Shown piece by piece: positions 8,184 to 17,302 of a stretch of DNA of 64,000 nt. The notes under the pieces were generated by a model, which was given only the letters and a program-made list of their open reading frames with translations, was not told the DNA's origin and did not search any database. Origin of the DNA: an uncultured Actinomycetes bacterium (GTDB lineage Bacteria; Actinomycetota; Actinomycetes; Nanopelagicales; Nanopelagicaceae); assembly GCA_903852815.1 (NCBI GenBank), contig CAINRW010000044.1, positions 1-64,000 on the forward strand, given 5' to 3'. The stretch's first letter is position 1; each line of letters opens with the position of its first letter. Both the position numbers and the translations under genes were made by a program.

Positions 8184-8593
8184 ATATCTTCAAGAATAAG
8201 TGAGACTGAGTTGATGCACCAACGCTCATCAGTTGGAACGTCGTAACCCTCACCTTTAAAGACATGACCTAAATGAGAACCACAAGCGGCGCAGCGAACT
8301 TCTGTGCGAACACGTGGAAATAAAGATCTATCTTCAATTAATTCAACTGCGTCATCAGCAGTTGGTGCATAGAAAGATGGCCAACCACAGCCTGAATGAA
8401 ATTTCGTTTCGCTTCTAAAGAGTTCTGCGGCGCATGCTTTGCATTTATAAACGCCAACTTTATCGCTGTCTGTATATTCACCAGTAAACGGGAGCTCGGT
8501 TGCGGCGTTTCGCAAAACTTCATACGAAAGTGGATCTAACTTACTTTTTAATTCTTCTTCATTGATTGCAACTGGATAATTTTTCTCACTCAT
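8180..8593 (-). CDS. msrB: Peptide methionine-(R)-S-oxide reductase MsrB
   Basis: 137 residues. Zinc is bound by two CxxC pairs (Cys51/Cys54 and Cys101/Cys104), the FHSGCGWPSFY signature lies at about 65-74, and the catalytic cysteine is Cys126 in RWCINSVSL. The enzyme reduces the R-epimer of methionine sulfoxide in oxidised proteins using thioredoxin or mycoredoxin. It follows msrA with an ATGA overlap, so both stereospecific reductases come from one message. The stop overlaps alkA by four bases on the opposite strand. Confidence 0.96.
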   Translation of the reverse strand: MSEKNYPVAINEEELKSKLDPLSYEVLRNAATELPFTGEYTDSDKVGVYKCKACAAELFRSETKFHSGCGWPSFYAPTADDAVELIEDRSLFPRVRTEVRCAACGSHLGHVFKGEGYDVPTDERWCINSVSLILEDI

Positions 8594-9117
8594 GCTTGCA
8601 CCTCAACTTTTGGATAAGCCACACCAGTACTTGAATGGCAGTCATAACCATTAGGATTTTTTTGTAAATATTTTTGGTGATATTCCTCGGCTAAGTAATA
8701 CGGAACATTGTCAGCGCTAAGAATCTCGGTGCAAATTTCATCAAGTCCGGCTGGAGTTAAAACCCCTTGGTAGGCCAATTTTGAGTTCACGGCAGTTACA
8801 TACTGTTCTGGAGTGGTTGTGTAGATTGCACTTCGGTACTGCGTGCCAATATCTCCACCTTGTTGGTTGAGAGAGGTTGGATCGTGCATCGTCCAGAACT
8901 CTTCTAGCAAACGCTGGTAACTAATCTTTGATTCATCAAAAACAACTTCCACCATTTCGGCATGGCCCGTTACTCCAGTACACACTTGCTCGTATGAAGG
9001 ATTGGCTCTATTTCCGCCCATATAACCAACGGAAGTTTCAGTGACGCCCTCCATTTGCCAGAAACGGCGCTCGGCACCCCAAAAACAACCAGTTGCGAAA
9101 TATGCGATAGAACTCAT
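8590..9117 (-). CDS. msrA: Peptide methionine-(S)-S-oxide reductase MsrA
   Basis: 175 residues from the ATG ending at 9117; a longer reading would run antisense through the tRNA gene and adds sequence unlike MsrA. The catalytic GCFWG motif (Cys11) is at the right place near the N-terminus. The family segments VGYMGG, GHAEMVEV and EYHQKYLQKNP are present, with the DPTSLNQQGGDIGTQYRS block in the middle. The enzyme repairs S-methionine sulfoxide. It is the first gene of the msrA-msrB pair (four-base ATGA overlap). Confidence 0.96.
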   Translation of the reverse strand: MSSIAYFATGCFWGAERRFWQMEGVTETSVGYMGGNRANPSYEQVCTGVTGHAEMVEVVFDESKISYQRLLEEFWTMHDPTSLNQQGGDIGTQYRSAIYTTTPEQYVTAVNSKLAYQGVLTPAGLDEICTEILSADNVPYYLAEEYHQKYLQKNPNGYDCHSSTGVAYPKVEVQA

Positions 9118-9180
9118 GGCGGTAATTCTTGCAGTATCACGCGATAACTGCACCCGCTGATAACCTACGCATGCTCCAGA

Positions 9181-9252
9181 GCCCCCGTAGCTCAGGGGAT
9201 AGAGCACCGCCCTCCGGAGGCGGGTGCACAGGTTCGAATCCTGTCGGGGGCA
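9181..9252 (+). tRNA. tRNA-Arg (anticodon CCG)
   Basis: A full cloverleaf can be drawn: acceptor 9181-9187 pairs with 9245-9251, D stem GCTC/GAGC (9190-9193 with 9202-9205), anticodon stem CCGCC/GGCGG (9207-9211 with 9219-9223) with loop CTCCGGA and anticodon CCG at 9214-9216, and T arm 9228-9244 with loop TTCGAAT. The discriminator base is A9252. The 3' CCA is not encoded. It would read CGG arginine codons. Confidence 0.95.
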
Positions 9253-9419
9253 CAGCGCGACTTAAATCACGCATAATTCGCAAATCTTTTTCATTTCATC
9301 CTTGTTAATCAATGCAATAGCAGGGAGAATTACCCCCTTGCGCATGAACGTGTGCGTATTACATCGGTAAACATTGGCGCGATTTGGGTATGCCCGGATC
9401 TTTAATAAGGAGGCCCCGC
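9253..9419. other. Intergenic region between tRNA-Arg and whiB1
   Basis: 167 bases without a supportable ORF. No convincing hairpin plus T-run terminator follows the tRNA. The only clear signal is the AAGGAGG ribosome-binding site at the right end, seven bases before the whiB1 ATG. The region must hold the whiB1 promoter, which I could not place with confidence. Confidence 0.4.
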
Positions 9420-9689
9420 ATGGATTGGCGACATCAATCAGCGTGCCGAGACGAAGATCCAGAACTCTTTTTTCCAGTTGGAAACACTGGCCCTGCACTC
9501 ACACAAATTGAGGAAGCAAAGAAAGTTTGCAACCGTTGCATTGTTAAGGAGCCATGTCTTGCTTGGGCCCTTGAGAGTGGACAAGATGCCGGAGTTTGGG
9601 GCGGATTATCTGAAGATGAGCGCCGTGCACTCAAGCGCCGTGCAGCTCGTAATCGTGCACGTTTGATGGAACAACAAAACAGTATTTAA
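9420..9689 (+). CDS. whiB1: WhiB family iron-sulfur regulator, WhiB1 type
   Basis: 89 residues from the ATG at 9420, chosen because AAGGAGG lies seven bases upstream and MDWRHQSAC is the standard WhiB1 start. The four cluster ligands are Cys9, Cys37, Cys40 and Cys46; the GVWGG turn is at about 58-62, followed by a basic tail (RRALKRRAARNRAR) for DNA contact. WhiB1 carries a nitric-oxide-sensitive [4Fe-4S] cluster, binds the primary sigma factor and is essential in mycobacteria. The gene converges on pdtaS with a shared TTAA, the same neighbour pair found in Mycobacterium. Confidence 0.93.
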   Translation: MDWRHQSACRDEDPELFFPVGNTGPALTQIEEAKKVCNRCIVKEPCLAWALESGQDAGVWGGLSEDERRALKRRAARNRARLMEQQNSI

Positions 9690-11155
9690 AGTGGGAAGCG
9701 CAAATTAGCGCGCGTCCCTTGTTGTGTTGATTCCAATTTCAAAACTCCATTTAATTCATTTTCAGTTAACGTACGCACGATTTGTAAACCAAGATTTGAT
9801 GACGTTGCCAAATCAAATCCATCAGGTAAACCAATACCATCATCAACGATGTTAATTACGCACTCGTTGCTGTAACGCTGAAGTTCTATTGAAAGCACTG
9901 AGCCTTGTTCGGCAAGACCATGTTCGAGGGCGTTGTGCATTAATTCAGTTACAACAAGTGAGAGCGGTGTAGCAACTCTTGACTCTAAGGAACCAAGTTC
10001 GCCCTTGCGCTCAATTTTTAACTGACCCATCCGTGGACTCAGCTCCAAGGCATGTGTGACCAACTGATTGAGAACTTCATCAAAGGCCACCGTATTTTCT
10101 GCACTACTTGAAAGCGTTTCATGCACTAAAGCAATTGATGCGATTCGACGAACGGCTTCATTGAGCGCAGAAGCTGCACCTGGATCTTCAATTCTTCGCG
10201 CTTGTAAACGCAGCAGCGCTGAAACTGTTTGCAAGTTATTTTTTACTCGATGGTGAATCTCTCGAATAGTTGCATCTTTAGTTACCAGTTCGCGTTCGCG
10301 ACGTCGAAGCTCGGTTACGTTTTGAAGTAAGACAATAGCGCCAATTCGATCTTCGCCCTGGAGTAATGGCAGAACGAGTAATTCGATTATTGCCCCTTGA
10401 TTATCTATTTCTACACGTCTTAAAACTTTGCCATTCAACCTTGTGCGAATACCTTCTTCATGTGGGTCATGAGAATTATTAGCAACGGCTTCAGCAACTT
10501 CGCCAAGAATGTTGCTTTCAATCTCGCTTTTCCATCCCATGCGACTAAATGCCGAACGGGCATTAGGACTTGCGAAAGAGATAACGCCATTAACATCTAA
10601 ACGAATTAAGCCATCGCCTACACGTGGAACTGGTTCAAAAAGGGAGCCAACATTTTTATATGGAAATGTGCCTTCAGAAACCATGCGGTAGAGGCAATGT
10701 GCAATCTCCCGATAATTAAGTTCCAGTCTGCTGGGTGAGCGCATAAGTTCTGCATTTCGGTGACGCGAAATAACTGCAATAACTTGGTCATCAAAAACCA
10801 CAGGAATGGTTTCCTGCTTAACTAAAATCTCTCCAAATTTTTCAGGGGCTGAATCTCGAATTATCTCTGCATTAGAAAGCGCGCTATCAATCTGGGCATT
10901 ACTCCCCCACAAAATTTCATCGCCAATGATGTCGTTGGTGAAAATTGTCGCCGCTGTGGTTGGACGAATATGTGCCACTGCAACATGACCTGTTGGCCAC
11001 ATCTTCATGTCTTTGCGAATCGGGACCCATAAAACTAAATCGGCAAAAGAAAGATCTGAAAGTAGCTGCCAGTCAGCAACCAGTTCACGTAATTTATGTG
11101 CTTGATCAATCGAGATTGAACTGCGCCCATGAATGAGTGATTCAAACTGGGGCAT
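9686..11155 (-). CDS. pdtaS: PdtaS-type sensor histidine kinase
   Basis: 489 residues. An N-terminal GAF-like region (about 1-150) is followed by a PAS-like region (about 180-285), then HisKA_2 with EIHHRVKNNLQT (phospho-histidine at about 301-302) and a C-terminal HATPase domain with ELMHNALEHG and VDDGIGLP. There are no membrane segments, so it is a soluble kinase as PdtaS is. In mycobacteria PdtaS phosphorylates the antiterminator PdtaR, which is not in this window. Convergent with whiB1 (four-base overlap), and the DUF6912 gene ends one base before its start. Confidence 0.9.
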   Translation of the reverse strand: MPQFESLIHGRSSISIDQAHKLRELVADWQLLSDLSFADLVLWVPIRKDMKMWPTGHVAVAHIRPTTAATIFTNDIIGDEILWGSNAQIDSALSNAEIIRDSAPEKFGEILVKQETIPVVFDDQVIAVISRHRNAELMRSPSRLELNYREIAHCLYRMVSEGTFPYKNVGSLFEPVPRVGDGLIRLDVNGVISFASPNARSAFSRMGWKSEIESNILGEVAEAVANNSHDPHEEGIRTRLNGKVLRRVEIDNQGAIIELLVLPLLQGEDRIGAIVLLQNVTELRRRERELVTKDATIREIHHRVKNNLQTVSALLRLQARRIEDPGAASALNEAVRRIASIALVHETLSSSAENTVAFDEVLNQLVTHALELSPRMGQLKIERKGELGSLESRVATPLSLVVTELMHNALEHGLAEQGSVLSIELQRYSNECVINIVDDGIGLPDGFDLATSSNLGLQIVRTLTENELNGVLKLESTQQGTRANLRFPL

Positions 11156-11542
11156 TTATTTCCACTCCGCCAAATTTAAAGCGATTTCCTGGGTAGCAAA
11201 CCAAATCAATTCGTCCTCACCCGGATAGAGGAGCAAAGCACACTGAACTTGTTCCCACTTTAATTCGCTATTGAGAGTGACAGTTTTTTCTTCAACTTGA
11301 TTGACTTGGCCAGTTGTAAGTTCAATCGCCACAACAATTCCTGGGCTAGTACTTGAACTTTGCTGGGCTAATGCCACTTCAGCTGCCTCTAAAGAAAGCA
11401 GATACTCAATCTCTTCTTCATCTAAATCTTCATTGGCACCGGTATAAAAAGGAGTTGGTGCATAGATTGATTCGACACTCTTAACACCAGTCTGAATGAA
11501 TTCATCGAGCGCGTCACGTGAAATTGGAAGATAGGCTCGCAT
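11156..11542 (-). CDS. DUF6912-type actinobacterial protein
   Basis: 128 residues starting MRAYLPISRDALDEF, a beta strand and helix opening that I associate with the DUF6912 family of actinobacterial hypothetical proteins near whiB1/pdtaS. It is soluble and acidic in the middle (EDLDEEEIEYLL), and ends with IWFATQEIALNLAEW. No catalytic motif is visible. It abuts pdtaS without a gap and is probably co-transcribed with it. TACTAT lies seven bases before the ATG. Function unknown; the family label is from memory. Confidence 0.6.
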   Translation of the reverse strand: MRAYLPISRDALDEFIQTGVKSVESIYAPTPFYTGANEDLDEEEIEYLLSLEAAEVALAQQSSSTSPGIVVAIELTTGQVNQVEEKTVTLNSELKWEQVQCALLLYPGEDELIWFATQEIALNLAEWK

Positions 11543-11549
11543 GGCGCTA

Positions 11550-11555
11550 ATAGTA
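11550..11555 (-). promoter_or_regulatory. Putative -10 element for the DUF6912-pdtaS pair
   Basis: TACTAT on the minus strand, then seven bases, then the ATG at 11542: leaderless spacing within the 20-base gap after the CpaE-like gene. Confidence 0.5.
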
Positions 11556-11562
11556 TTAGAAG

Positions 11563-12663
11563 TCAGCCAGCAATCTCTCCAGCGATTTTGGCAATAGATT
11601 TGCGCAAGCCAGAACGGGGATTAACTTCAATGAGAGTGGCTTTTTGATCAAGGGCCATGGTCGTAGCTCGTGGGTCGCGACCTAAAACTCTCACCGCTAG
11701 TGGGCGAAGTTTTGTTGTGATTTCCAGAAACTTGCTCTCCTCAACTTCTCCGCGCTTTCCTGGTGAGCGTTTATTGAGCAGGAAACTTAACTCTGCCCGA
11801 ATTGAAGTCTTTTCTAAGAGTTGTGTGACTTGCTCAAGGCGATGAATCCCTAATAAATCTGGTCTAGCAATAACCATCAGTTCATCGCCTTGGTCACAGC
11901 TCCAGGTTGTCACTGTTGATGTCCAGCGCCTATCTGTTAAACGATTTGAAAGCCCAGAAATAGAGCCCAAATCAATAACTACAAAATCAAAATTATGTGT
12001 GGCGTTCTGCATTAATTCATCGATCGAAGCAGCTTGGGACTGTGAGATTTCGGCAATCGATAGATTCGGTGCAATTATTCGCCAACCAGATTCACCTACG
12101 ACATTTCGAATAGAAATCAAAGTTGCAATTGATGGTGCCCGAAAATTCGCATCAATTATTAATGTGCTTTTCTCTAAAAGACTTAACTCCATGGCTAAGT
12201 TCAGTGCGATAGTCGTACAACCTGTGTCACTTCCTGCCGAGCCAAGTGCGATAACCCGGGCTCTACGGTTTTGCCTAATATCGGCACTGACCTGTCGAAG
12301 CATTGGGGTACGCAAAAAGCCACGCACGATGCTTACAAGTTCGGTGGCGGTGGTTGGTATCGGATGAAGTTCGGCAAATGCATCACTGGCTGTTGTCGTA
12401 TTAGAAAAGCCGATTACTTGCTTCACTTTCTTAGAAAGTGCTGTAACTACTTCTCGTGAAATACCATCAAGATCAGGAGCATAAATAAGCAGCGCCGTGG
12501 AAGCCAACTCGACATTATTAGCTAGAAATAGTTCAAGATTTTCAAGATCTATCGCTCTAAAAACAACGCTCCAACCTTCGGCAAAGAGCGTGCTGGATAT
12601 GAAACCTTCGCTGTGTGCATCTGCAACGGCCGTAATTACGACAGGCAATTCTTGGTTAAACAT
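11563..12663 (-). CDS. CpaE/TadZ/MinD-like ATPase with degenerate Walker A
   Basis: 366 residues. The N-terminal part (about 1-120) looks like a receiver-like domain, as in CpaE/TadZ; the C-terminal part is a SIMIBI (MinD/ParA) ATPase fold. The P-loop site GSAGSDTGCTT (about 141-151) has Cys149 where the GKT lysine normally sits, so nucleotide use is uncertain. The later VVIDLGS strand and AIVINKR-like segment (LSFLLNKRSPGK) are retained. TadZ proteins position Flp pili, but no TadA, TadB, TadC or pilin gene is nearby. The upstream SAF-domain gene overlaps it by eight bases. Confidence 0.7.
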   Translation of the reverse strand: MFNQELPVVITAVADAHSEGFISSTLFAEGWSVVFRAIDLENLELFLANNVELASTALLIYAPDLDGISREVVTALSKKVKQVIGFSNTTTASDAFAELHPIPTTATELVSIVRGFLRTPMLRQVSADIRQNRRARVIALGSAGSDTGCTTIALNLAMELSLLEKSTLIIDANFRAPSIATLISIRNVVGESGWRIIAPNLSIAEISQSQAASIDELMQNATHNFDFVVIDLGSISGLSNRLTDRRWTSTVTTWSCDQGDELMVIARPDLLGIHRLEQVTQLLEKTSIRAELSFLLNKRSPGKRGEVEESKFLEITTKLRPLAVRVLGRDPRATTMALDQKATLIEVNPRSGLRKSIAKIAGEIAG

Positions 12664-13255
12664 GTGAGCGAATCACCACTAATCGACCCTTAGTCGTTGC
12701 CGATAAAAGGCGAAGAACTTGAGTTTCTTCGACTGCAACTGTAATCGCGGCATCAGTGCCAAAGTTTTTACTTTTTGTATCAGCGCTTAAAACGCGCACT
12801 CCACCTAAAATAAATATTGGATCTGCAATTCCCTGTCCACTATCGCTATCTAGGACCCAGTAAATATCTACGGCTTCACCAACTTGAATTCCTTCGGCTA
12901 AATCAACGGCTCGAACACTTAAAGGAACCGCACTACTTGCAATAACCGAGACGGTAGCGCTGATACTTTCCTGATCAACGATTTGGCCAATCATTAAATT
13001 ACGAATGACAACCTGACCAAGAGGGTTCAAACTCTTTTCGACATAAGTAGTTGAACTTGTATCAAGGTTCATGCTCACTAACTGCATTTCACCGATAGAG
13101 ATTTGGTGACCTACGGGCAAGTTCAGCGTTGCTACCCAATACTCTCGCTTTGAATTTGAAAGTGCAGCTAAGGCAAAGGCAGAGATAAAAGATGCGGCAA
13201 TGAGCGTAATTGCAAGAGGTAGTCGAGATCTATTGAGATATTTTTTAGGTTTCAT
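12656..13255 (-). CDS. SAF-domain protein, CpaB/RcpC type
   Basis: 199 residues from the ATG ending at 13255, which has TTAGGTG a few bases upstream; a TTG six codons earlier is the alternative. A basic N-terminus and one membrane helix (about 12-30) precede a SAF domain (about 35-100: LPVGHQISIGEMQLVSMN, then IGQIVDQESIS). CpaB/RcpC proteins lie in the periplasm of Flp-pilus systems. Here it is paired only with the CpaE-like gene (eight-base overlap), a two-gene arrangement found in several actinobacteria whose role is unknown. Divergent from the Rv3235-like gene. Confidence 0.72.
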   Translation of the reverse strand: MKPKKYLNRSRLPLAITLIAASFISAFALAALSNSKREYWVATLNLPVGHQISIGEMQLVSMNLDTSSTTYVEKSLNPLGQVVIRNLMIGQIVDQESISATVSVIASSAVPLSVRAVDLAEGIQVGEAVDIYWVLDSDSGQGIADPIFILGGVRVLSADTKSKNFGTDAAITVAVEETQVLRLLSATTKGRLVVIRSHV

Positions 13256-13316
13256 AGGTGCACCTAAATGCAACCCTGATACCGCTAATTCAACTTATCC
13301 ACACTCATCAATTGTG

Positions 13317-13363
13317 ATGGGAAAAACTCAACTCTTTGGCTGAGTCTTTGCCGAGCCTCCCAT
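13317..13363. promoter_or_regulatory. Nested inverted repeats in a divergent intergenic region
   Basis: ATGGGA (13317-13322) pairs with TCCCAT (13358-13363), and inside it ACTCA (13326-13330) pairs with TGAGT (13341-13345). GGCT at 13338-13341 can instead pair with AGCC at 13354-13357, excluding the inner stem. Located 15 bases before the Rv3235-like start. It may be a structured leader or operator, but may also be chance. Confidence 0.3.
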
Positions 13364-13377
13364 AGAACCCTTAACAC

Positions 13378-13902
13378 ATGACAACACAACAGGTAAGTGA
13401 AGAGTTAACAATCCACAGTTTTCGAATCGATGATTATGCGCAAAATGTCGATGACGATTGGTTGCATCCTCAACTTGAAATATTTAGACCCATTCAAAAG
13501 CCAACAGTAAAATTTGTGAGCAAGCTATATCTAGTTCCCACACAATATGAAGGTGAATACGATCCTGCTTTTGCTCCCGAGCCAACTTCTGCTGCAGATT
13601 TGCCCGAGTTATTGCCATGGGTGAATCGCTTTGCACATAACCTCGTAGAAATCTGGGCCGGACGTAGATCGCCGAAACAGTTAGAGACTCAGTGTCACTT
13701 CACAATTTACTCAGAGCTAACGAGAAAATCAGGCAGCGAAAAGAGCGTGGGGCATATTCGACAGACTCACTTGCAAGAACCACTCGATGGAATTTGCGAA
13801 GCAACAGTCACGGTTCGATACGGTGAACGCCTTCGAGCAATCATCCTTCGATTTGAGGGATTAGATAATCGTTGGCTTTGTACCGCGCTTACTTTGCTTT
13901 AA
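13378..13902 (+). CDS. Rv3235 family protein (DUF6459-like)
   Basis: 174 residues. The N-terminal half is low in structure; the conserved part begins at about residue 80 ([20 protein letters not shown]) and continues through [33 protein letters not shown]. This matches the form of the Rv3235-type family found beside secA in actinobacteria. No enzymatic motif or membrane segment is visible; the fold resembles a small NTF2-like beta sheet only loosely. It converges on secA with a shared TTAA. No Shine-Dalgarno or leaderless hexamer fits the ATG well. Function unknown. Confidence 0.65.
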   Translation: MTTQQVSEELTIHSFRIDDYAQNVDDDWLHPQLEIFRPIQKPTVKFVSKLYLVPTQYEGEYDPAFAPEPTSAADLPELLPWVNRFAHNLVEIWAGRRSPKQLETQCHFTIYSELTRKSGSEKSVGHIRQTHLQEPLDGICEATVTVRYGERLRAIILRFEGLDNRWLCTALTLL

Positions 13903-16571
13903 GCACCGCCGTGACAGCGTTTAAATTTCTTGCCAGAGCCGCATGGGCAAGGAGCATTTCGAGAAACTTCGCCAGTTGTTTTTACACCAGATTCATCGGC
14001 AGCGGTGTATTGCAAACCAGTTGTTGGCAATGGTTTAGCTTCAAGACCGGCGCCACTAATTTCTTTGCCTGATGCTTCTACTGTAACTTCGATATTGAAT
14101 AAGAAACCTGCGATTTCCTCTTTGATTGCATCCATCATCGCTGAGAAAAGCTCATAGCCCTCACGCTGATACTCAACGAGTGGATCACGTTGTGCCATGG
14201 CACGTAAACCAATACCTTCTTGCAGGTAGTCCATTTCATAAAGATGCTCACGCCATTTACGATCAAGAACGGATAGCAGAACTTTGCGCTCGAGTTCGCG
14301 CATAACATCTGGACCCAGATTTTCTTCGCGCTTTGCATAAGCCGCTTGGCAATCTTCAATAATCGCTGAAGTTAAGTAATCAACATCGAGACCCGCTCTG
14401 GAACCAGCTCGTTCAATTAATTCTTCAACTGTAAATGAAATTGGATAAATAGTCTTGAGTGCATTCCACAAAGTATCTAGATCCCAATCTTCGGAATATC
14501 CAGTAGATGTAGCTGCAGCGACGTAGGCCGTCAATGTGTCATCTACGAAAGTAGCGACTTGATCCTTGATATCAGCACCTTCTAGAACCATTCGACGTTC
14601 GCCATAAACAACTTGGCGTTGACGGTTCATGACATCGTCATATTTCAAAACATTTTTACGCATCTCAAAGTTTTGTGACTCAACTTGAGTTTGTGCTGAA
14701 CGAATAGCATTGCTAACCATCTTTGATTCGATTGGCACATCTTCAGGGATTCCAGCAGCTAATAAGAAGCGCTCGACCATTCCTGAGTTAAAGCGACGCA
14801 TTAACTCATCTTGTAATGAGAGATAGAAACGGGATTCACCAGGATCGCCTTGGCGACCTGCACGTCCACGCAACTGATTATCAATGCGTCGCGATTCATG
14901 GCGTTCGGTACCTAAAACATAGAGACCGCCAAGAGCAATAACTTCCTCATGACCTAAAGCAACTGCCGCTTTTTGTCGGGCAATTTCTTCAGGCCAAGCC
15001 TTTTCATAGGCTTCTGAGTTTTCAACTGGAGAAAGTCCGCGACGTTGTAATTCGTAATCGGCCATGAACTCTGGGTTTCCACCCAACATAATGTCAGTAC
15101 CGCGACCAGCCATATTTGTAGCAACAGTTACTGCGCCTTTTACGCCCGCTCTGGCGATGATGGCAGCTTCACGTTCATGGTGTTTTGCATTAAGAACTTC
15201 GTGAGGAACACCAGATTTGCGAAGGAAAGCTGAAAGCTCTTCAGATTTTTCAACGCTGACTGTACCTACGAGAACAGGTTGGCCTTTGCGATGTTTTTCG
15301 ACGATATCTAATGTCACTGCAGCAAATTTTCCAGCCTCAGATTTGTACACTAAATCTGGCTGATCAATACGGACCATTGAACGATTCGTTGGAATTGGAA
15401 CAACACCCAATTTGTAAATCTGATGGAATTCAGATGCCTCGGTCATCGCCGTTCCAGTCATACCTGACAATTTCTCATAAAGGCGGAAATAGTTTTGCAA
15501 AGTGATTGTGGCAAGAGTCTGATTTTCATCTTTAATCTCAATGCGCTCTTTTGCTTCTAACGCCTGGTGTAAACCTTCGCTGTAACGGCGACCTGCCAAC
15601 ATTCGGCCAGTATGTTCGTCAACGATTAAGAGTTCGCCATTCATTACAACATAATCTTTATCGCGTTTAAAAAGTTCCTTGGCGCGAACTGCGTTATTTA
15701 GGTAACCAATCATTGGAGTATTTGCAGCTTCGTAGAGATTGCCAATCTGCAATAACTCTTCTACACGTGTTACACCTTCTTCAAGGATGCCGACAGTTTT
15801 CTTCTTCTCATCAATTTCGTAGTGCACATCTTTTTGCAGTTTTCCAACAAGATTTGCAAACTCTACGTACCACTTAGTTGCCTTATCGGCCGGACCGCTA
15901 ATAATTAATGGCGTTCTTGCTTCATCAATTAAAATGGAGTCAACTTCATCGACAACTGCAAAGAAATGATCGCGCTGAACGCACTCTTCTAATGACCATG
16001 ACATGTTGTCGCGCAAATAATCAAAACCGAATTCATTATTTGTTCCATATGTAATATCGGCGTGATAAGCCTCGCGACGCTCAGCTGGTGACATGTTGGC
16101 AAGAATTACACCAACTTTTAAACCAAGGAAGCGATGAATACGACCCATCCATTCGCTATCGCGTTCTGCTAAGTAATCATTCGTCGTAACAACATGCACG
16201 CCGCGACCAGCAAGGGCGTTGAGATAGGAAGGAAGAGTTGCTACTAAAGTCTTACCTTCACCTGTACGCATTTCAGCGATATTGCCCTTATGTAGCGCTG
16301 CACCACCCATAAGTTGAACGTCGTAATGACGCTGACCTAAAGTTCTTTTTGCCGCTTCACGAACAACAGCAAAAGCTTCGGGCATGATTGAATCTAAATC
16401 TTCGCCCTTGGAGATCCGTGCTTTGAATAGTTCAGTCTGGTTACGAAGCTCCACATCACTTAAGGCAGAGATACGAGGCTCGTGAGAATTAACGTGCTCA
16501 ACAACTTTAGTAAGTTCGCGAAGTGCGCGGCCTTCACCGGCACGCAAAATCCTGTCAAAAAACGCTGGCAT
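13899..16571 (-). CDS. secA: Preprotein translocase ATPase SecA
   Basis: 890 residues, full length. Walker A is at 102-109 (RTGEGKT), the DEAD-type motif is [16 protein letters not shown] (about 208-223), motif VI-like [12 protein letters not shown] lies near the middle, and the C-terminal SEC-C zinc motif ([15 protein letters not shown]) is intact. SecA drives post-translational export through SecYEG; the complete C-tail implies ordinary SecA1-type housekeeping function. AAAGG lies about eight bases upstream of the ATG. It is the last gene of the sahH-mtrA-mtrB-comF-secA run and converges on the Rv3235-like gene. Confidence 0.98.
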   Translation of the reverse strand: MPAFFDRILRAGEGRALRELTKVVEHVNSHEPRISALSDVELRNQTELFKARISKGEDLDSIMPEAFAVVREAAKRTLGQRHYDVQLMGGAALHKGNIAEMRTGEGKTLVATLPSYLNALAGRGVHVVTTNDYLAERDSEWMGRIHRFLGLKVGVILANMSPAERREAYHADITYGTNNEFGFDYLRDNMSWSLEECVQRDHFFAVVDEVDSILIDEARTPLIISGPADKATKWYVEFANLVGKLQKDVHYEIDEKKKTVGILEEGVTRVEELLQIGNLYEAANTPMIGYLNNAVRAKELFKRDKDYVVMNGELLIVDEHTGRMLAGRRYSEGLHQALEAKERIEIKDENQTLATITLQNYFRLYEKLSGMTGTAMTEASEFHQIYKLGVVPIPTNRSMVRIDQPDLVYKSEAGKFAAVTLDIVEKHRKGQPVLVGTVSVEKSEELSAFLRKSGVPHEVLNAKHHEREAAIIARAGVKGAVTVATNMAGRGTDIMLGGNPEFMADYELQRRGLSPVENSEAYEKAWPEEIARQKAAVALGHEEVIALGGLYVLGTERHESRRIDNQLRGRAGRQGDPGESRFYLSLQDELMRRFNSGMVERFLLAAGIPEDVPIESKMVSNAIRSAQTQVESQNFEMRKNVLKYDDVMNRQRQVVYGERRMVLEGADIKDQVATFVDDTLTAYVAAATSTGYSEDWDLDTLWNALKTIYPISFTVEELIERAGSRAGLDVDYLTSAIIEDCQAAYAKREENLGPDVMRELERKVLLSVLDRKWREHLYEMDYLQEGIGLRAMAQRDPLVEYQREGYELFSAMMDAIKEEIAGFLFNIEVTVEASGKEISGAGLEAKPLPTTGLQYTAADESGVKTTGEVSRNAPCPCGSGKKFKRCHGGA

Positions 16572-16617
16572 CGCTGCAACCTTTCAAGAGTTCACAAATC
16601 TCATCTGCTCTAGACCC

Positions 16618-17253
16618 CTATCGTAGAGGTTGAGTCACGCAAGCGGTAACTGAGCCCAGAACACGCAATCCGCCCGATTGCAGCGCCCTAGTCGCCTCCG
16701 AAACACTGGCCCCGGTGGTGACTACATCGTCTATAAGTAACAAATCACCTCGGGGAAACATTCCCGGTTTGAGTGCAAATGCACCATGCATATTGGATGC
16801 ACGATCCTTAGCACTGAGGCCACTTTGATCACTTACCTTTCTCACGATAGTTAGCAAAGGTGAGACAGGTATCTGAGTTTGTTGAGAAATCTCTTTGCAT
16901 ATTTCGTACATGAAATCTCGACCACGTCTGCGTCGATTTCCTGAAGCCGATGGAATTGGCACAAGTCTGGCATTGCTAGATGTGAAATCACCTCGCTTTA
17001 TAACATGCACGATTGCTTCAATAATCAAATGATCTGCTCCAGCTAAACCATTTTCTTTAGCTGCCAAAATTATTTTACTTGCAGTTGGTGAGTACAAAAT
17101 CGCAGAATGAACTTTAATTTTATCTAAGTGAGTGAGGTAATAATGTGGATGCCATTCTCGACGACACAATGAACAGATAGATAAACCAATTGCATTGCAG
17201 CCATAACAGCGTATTGGAAAGAGAAGTTGTGTTAACTCATGAATAACTTTCAT
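16618..17253 (-). CDS. comF: ComF-type phosphoribosyltransferase-fold protein
   Basis: 211 residues. An N-terminal zinc site is formed by Cys16, Cys19, Cys27 and Cys30 (CYGCN...CSLC). The PRPP-type loop is LLLIDDVVTTGAS (about 171-183). ComF proteins are linked to DNA uptake or processing of single-stranded DNA in transformable bacteria, but most actinobacterial copies are uncharacterised. It sits between mtrB and secA, the classical actinobacterial position, though without lpqB before it or hpf after it. TAGATT lies seven bases before the ATG and overlaps an eight-base inverted repeat. Confidence 0.85.
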   Translation of the reverse strand: MKVIHELTQLLFPIRCYGCNAIGLSICSLCRREWHPHYYLTHLDKIKVHSAILYSPTASKIILAAKENGLAGADHLIIEAIVHVIKRGDFTSSNARLVPIPSASGNRRRRGRDFMYEICKEISQQTQIPVSPLLTIVRKVSDQSGLSAKDRASNMHGAFALKPGMFPRGDLLLIDDVVTTGASVSEATRALQSGGLRVLGSVTACVTQPLR

Positions 17254-17260
17254 CCATGTG

Positions 17261-17266
17261 AATCTA
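17261..17266 (-). promoter_or_regulatory. Putative -10 element for leaderless comF
   Basis: TAGATT on the minus strand, seven bases, then the ATG at 17253. It overlaps the right-hand arm (in transcription sense) of the inverted repeat at 17262-17295. Confidence 0.45.
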
Positions 17267-17295
17267 GTTTGAACTAAAGCGCGGCAGAACTAGAT
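17262..17295. repeat. Perfect 8-base inverted repeat between mtrB and comF
   Basis: ATCTAGTT (17262-17269) and AACTAGAT (17288-17295) are exact reverse complements separated by 18 bases. There is no following T-run, so it is not a standard terminator. Overlap with the comF -10 candidate suggests an operator, or a hairpin ending the mtrB message. Confidence 0.45.
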
Positions 17296-17302
17296 GTGGA
17301 AA

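Noticed and set aside
9253-9419. Intrinsic terminator after tRNA-Arg
   Set aside because: GC-rich inverted repeats with a T-run were not found; only weak three- to four-base stems.
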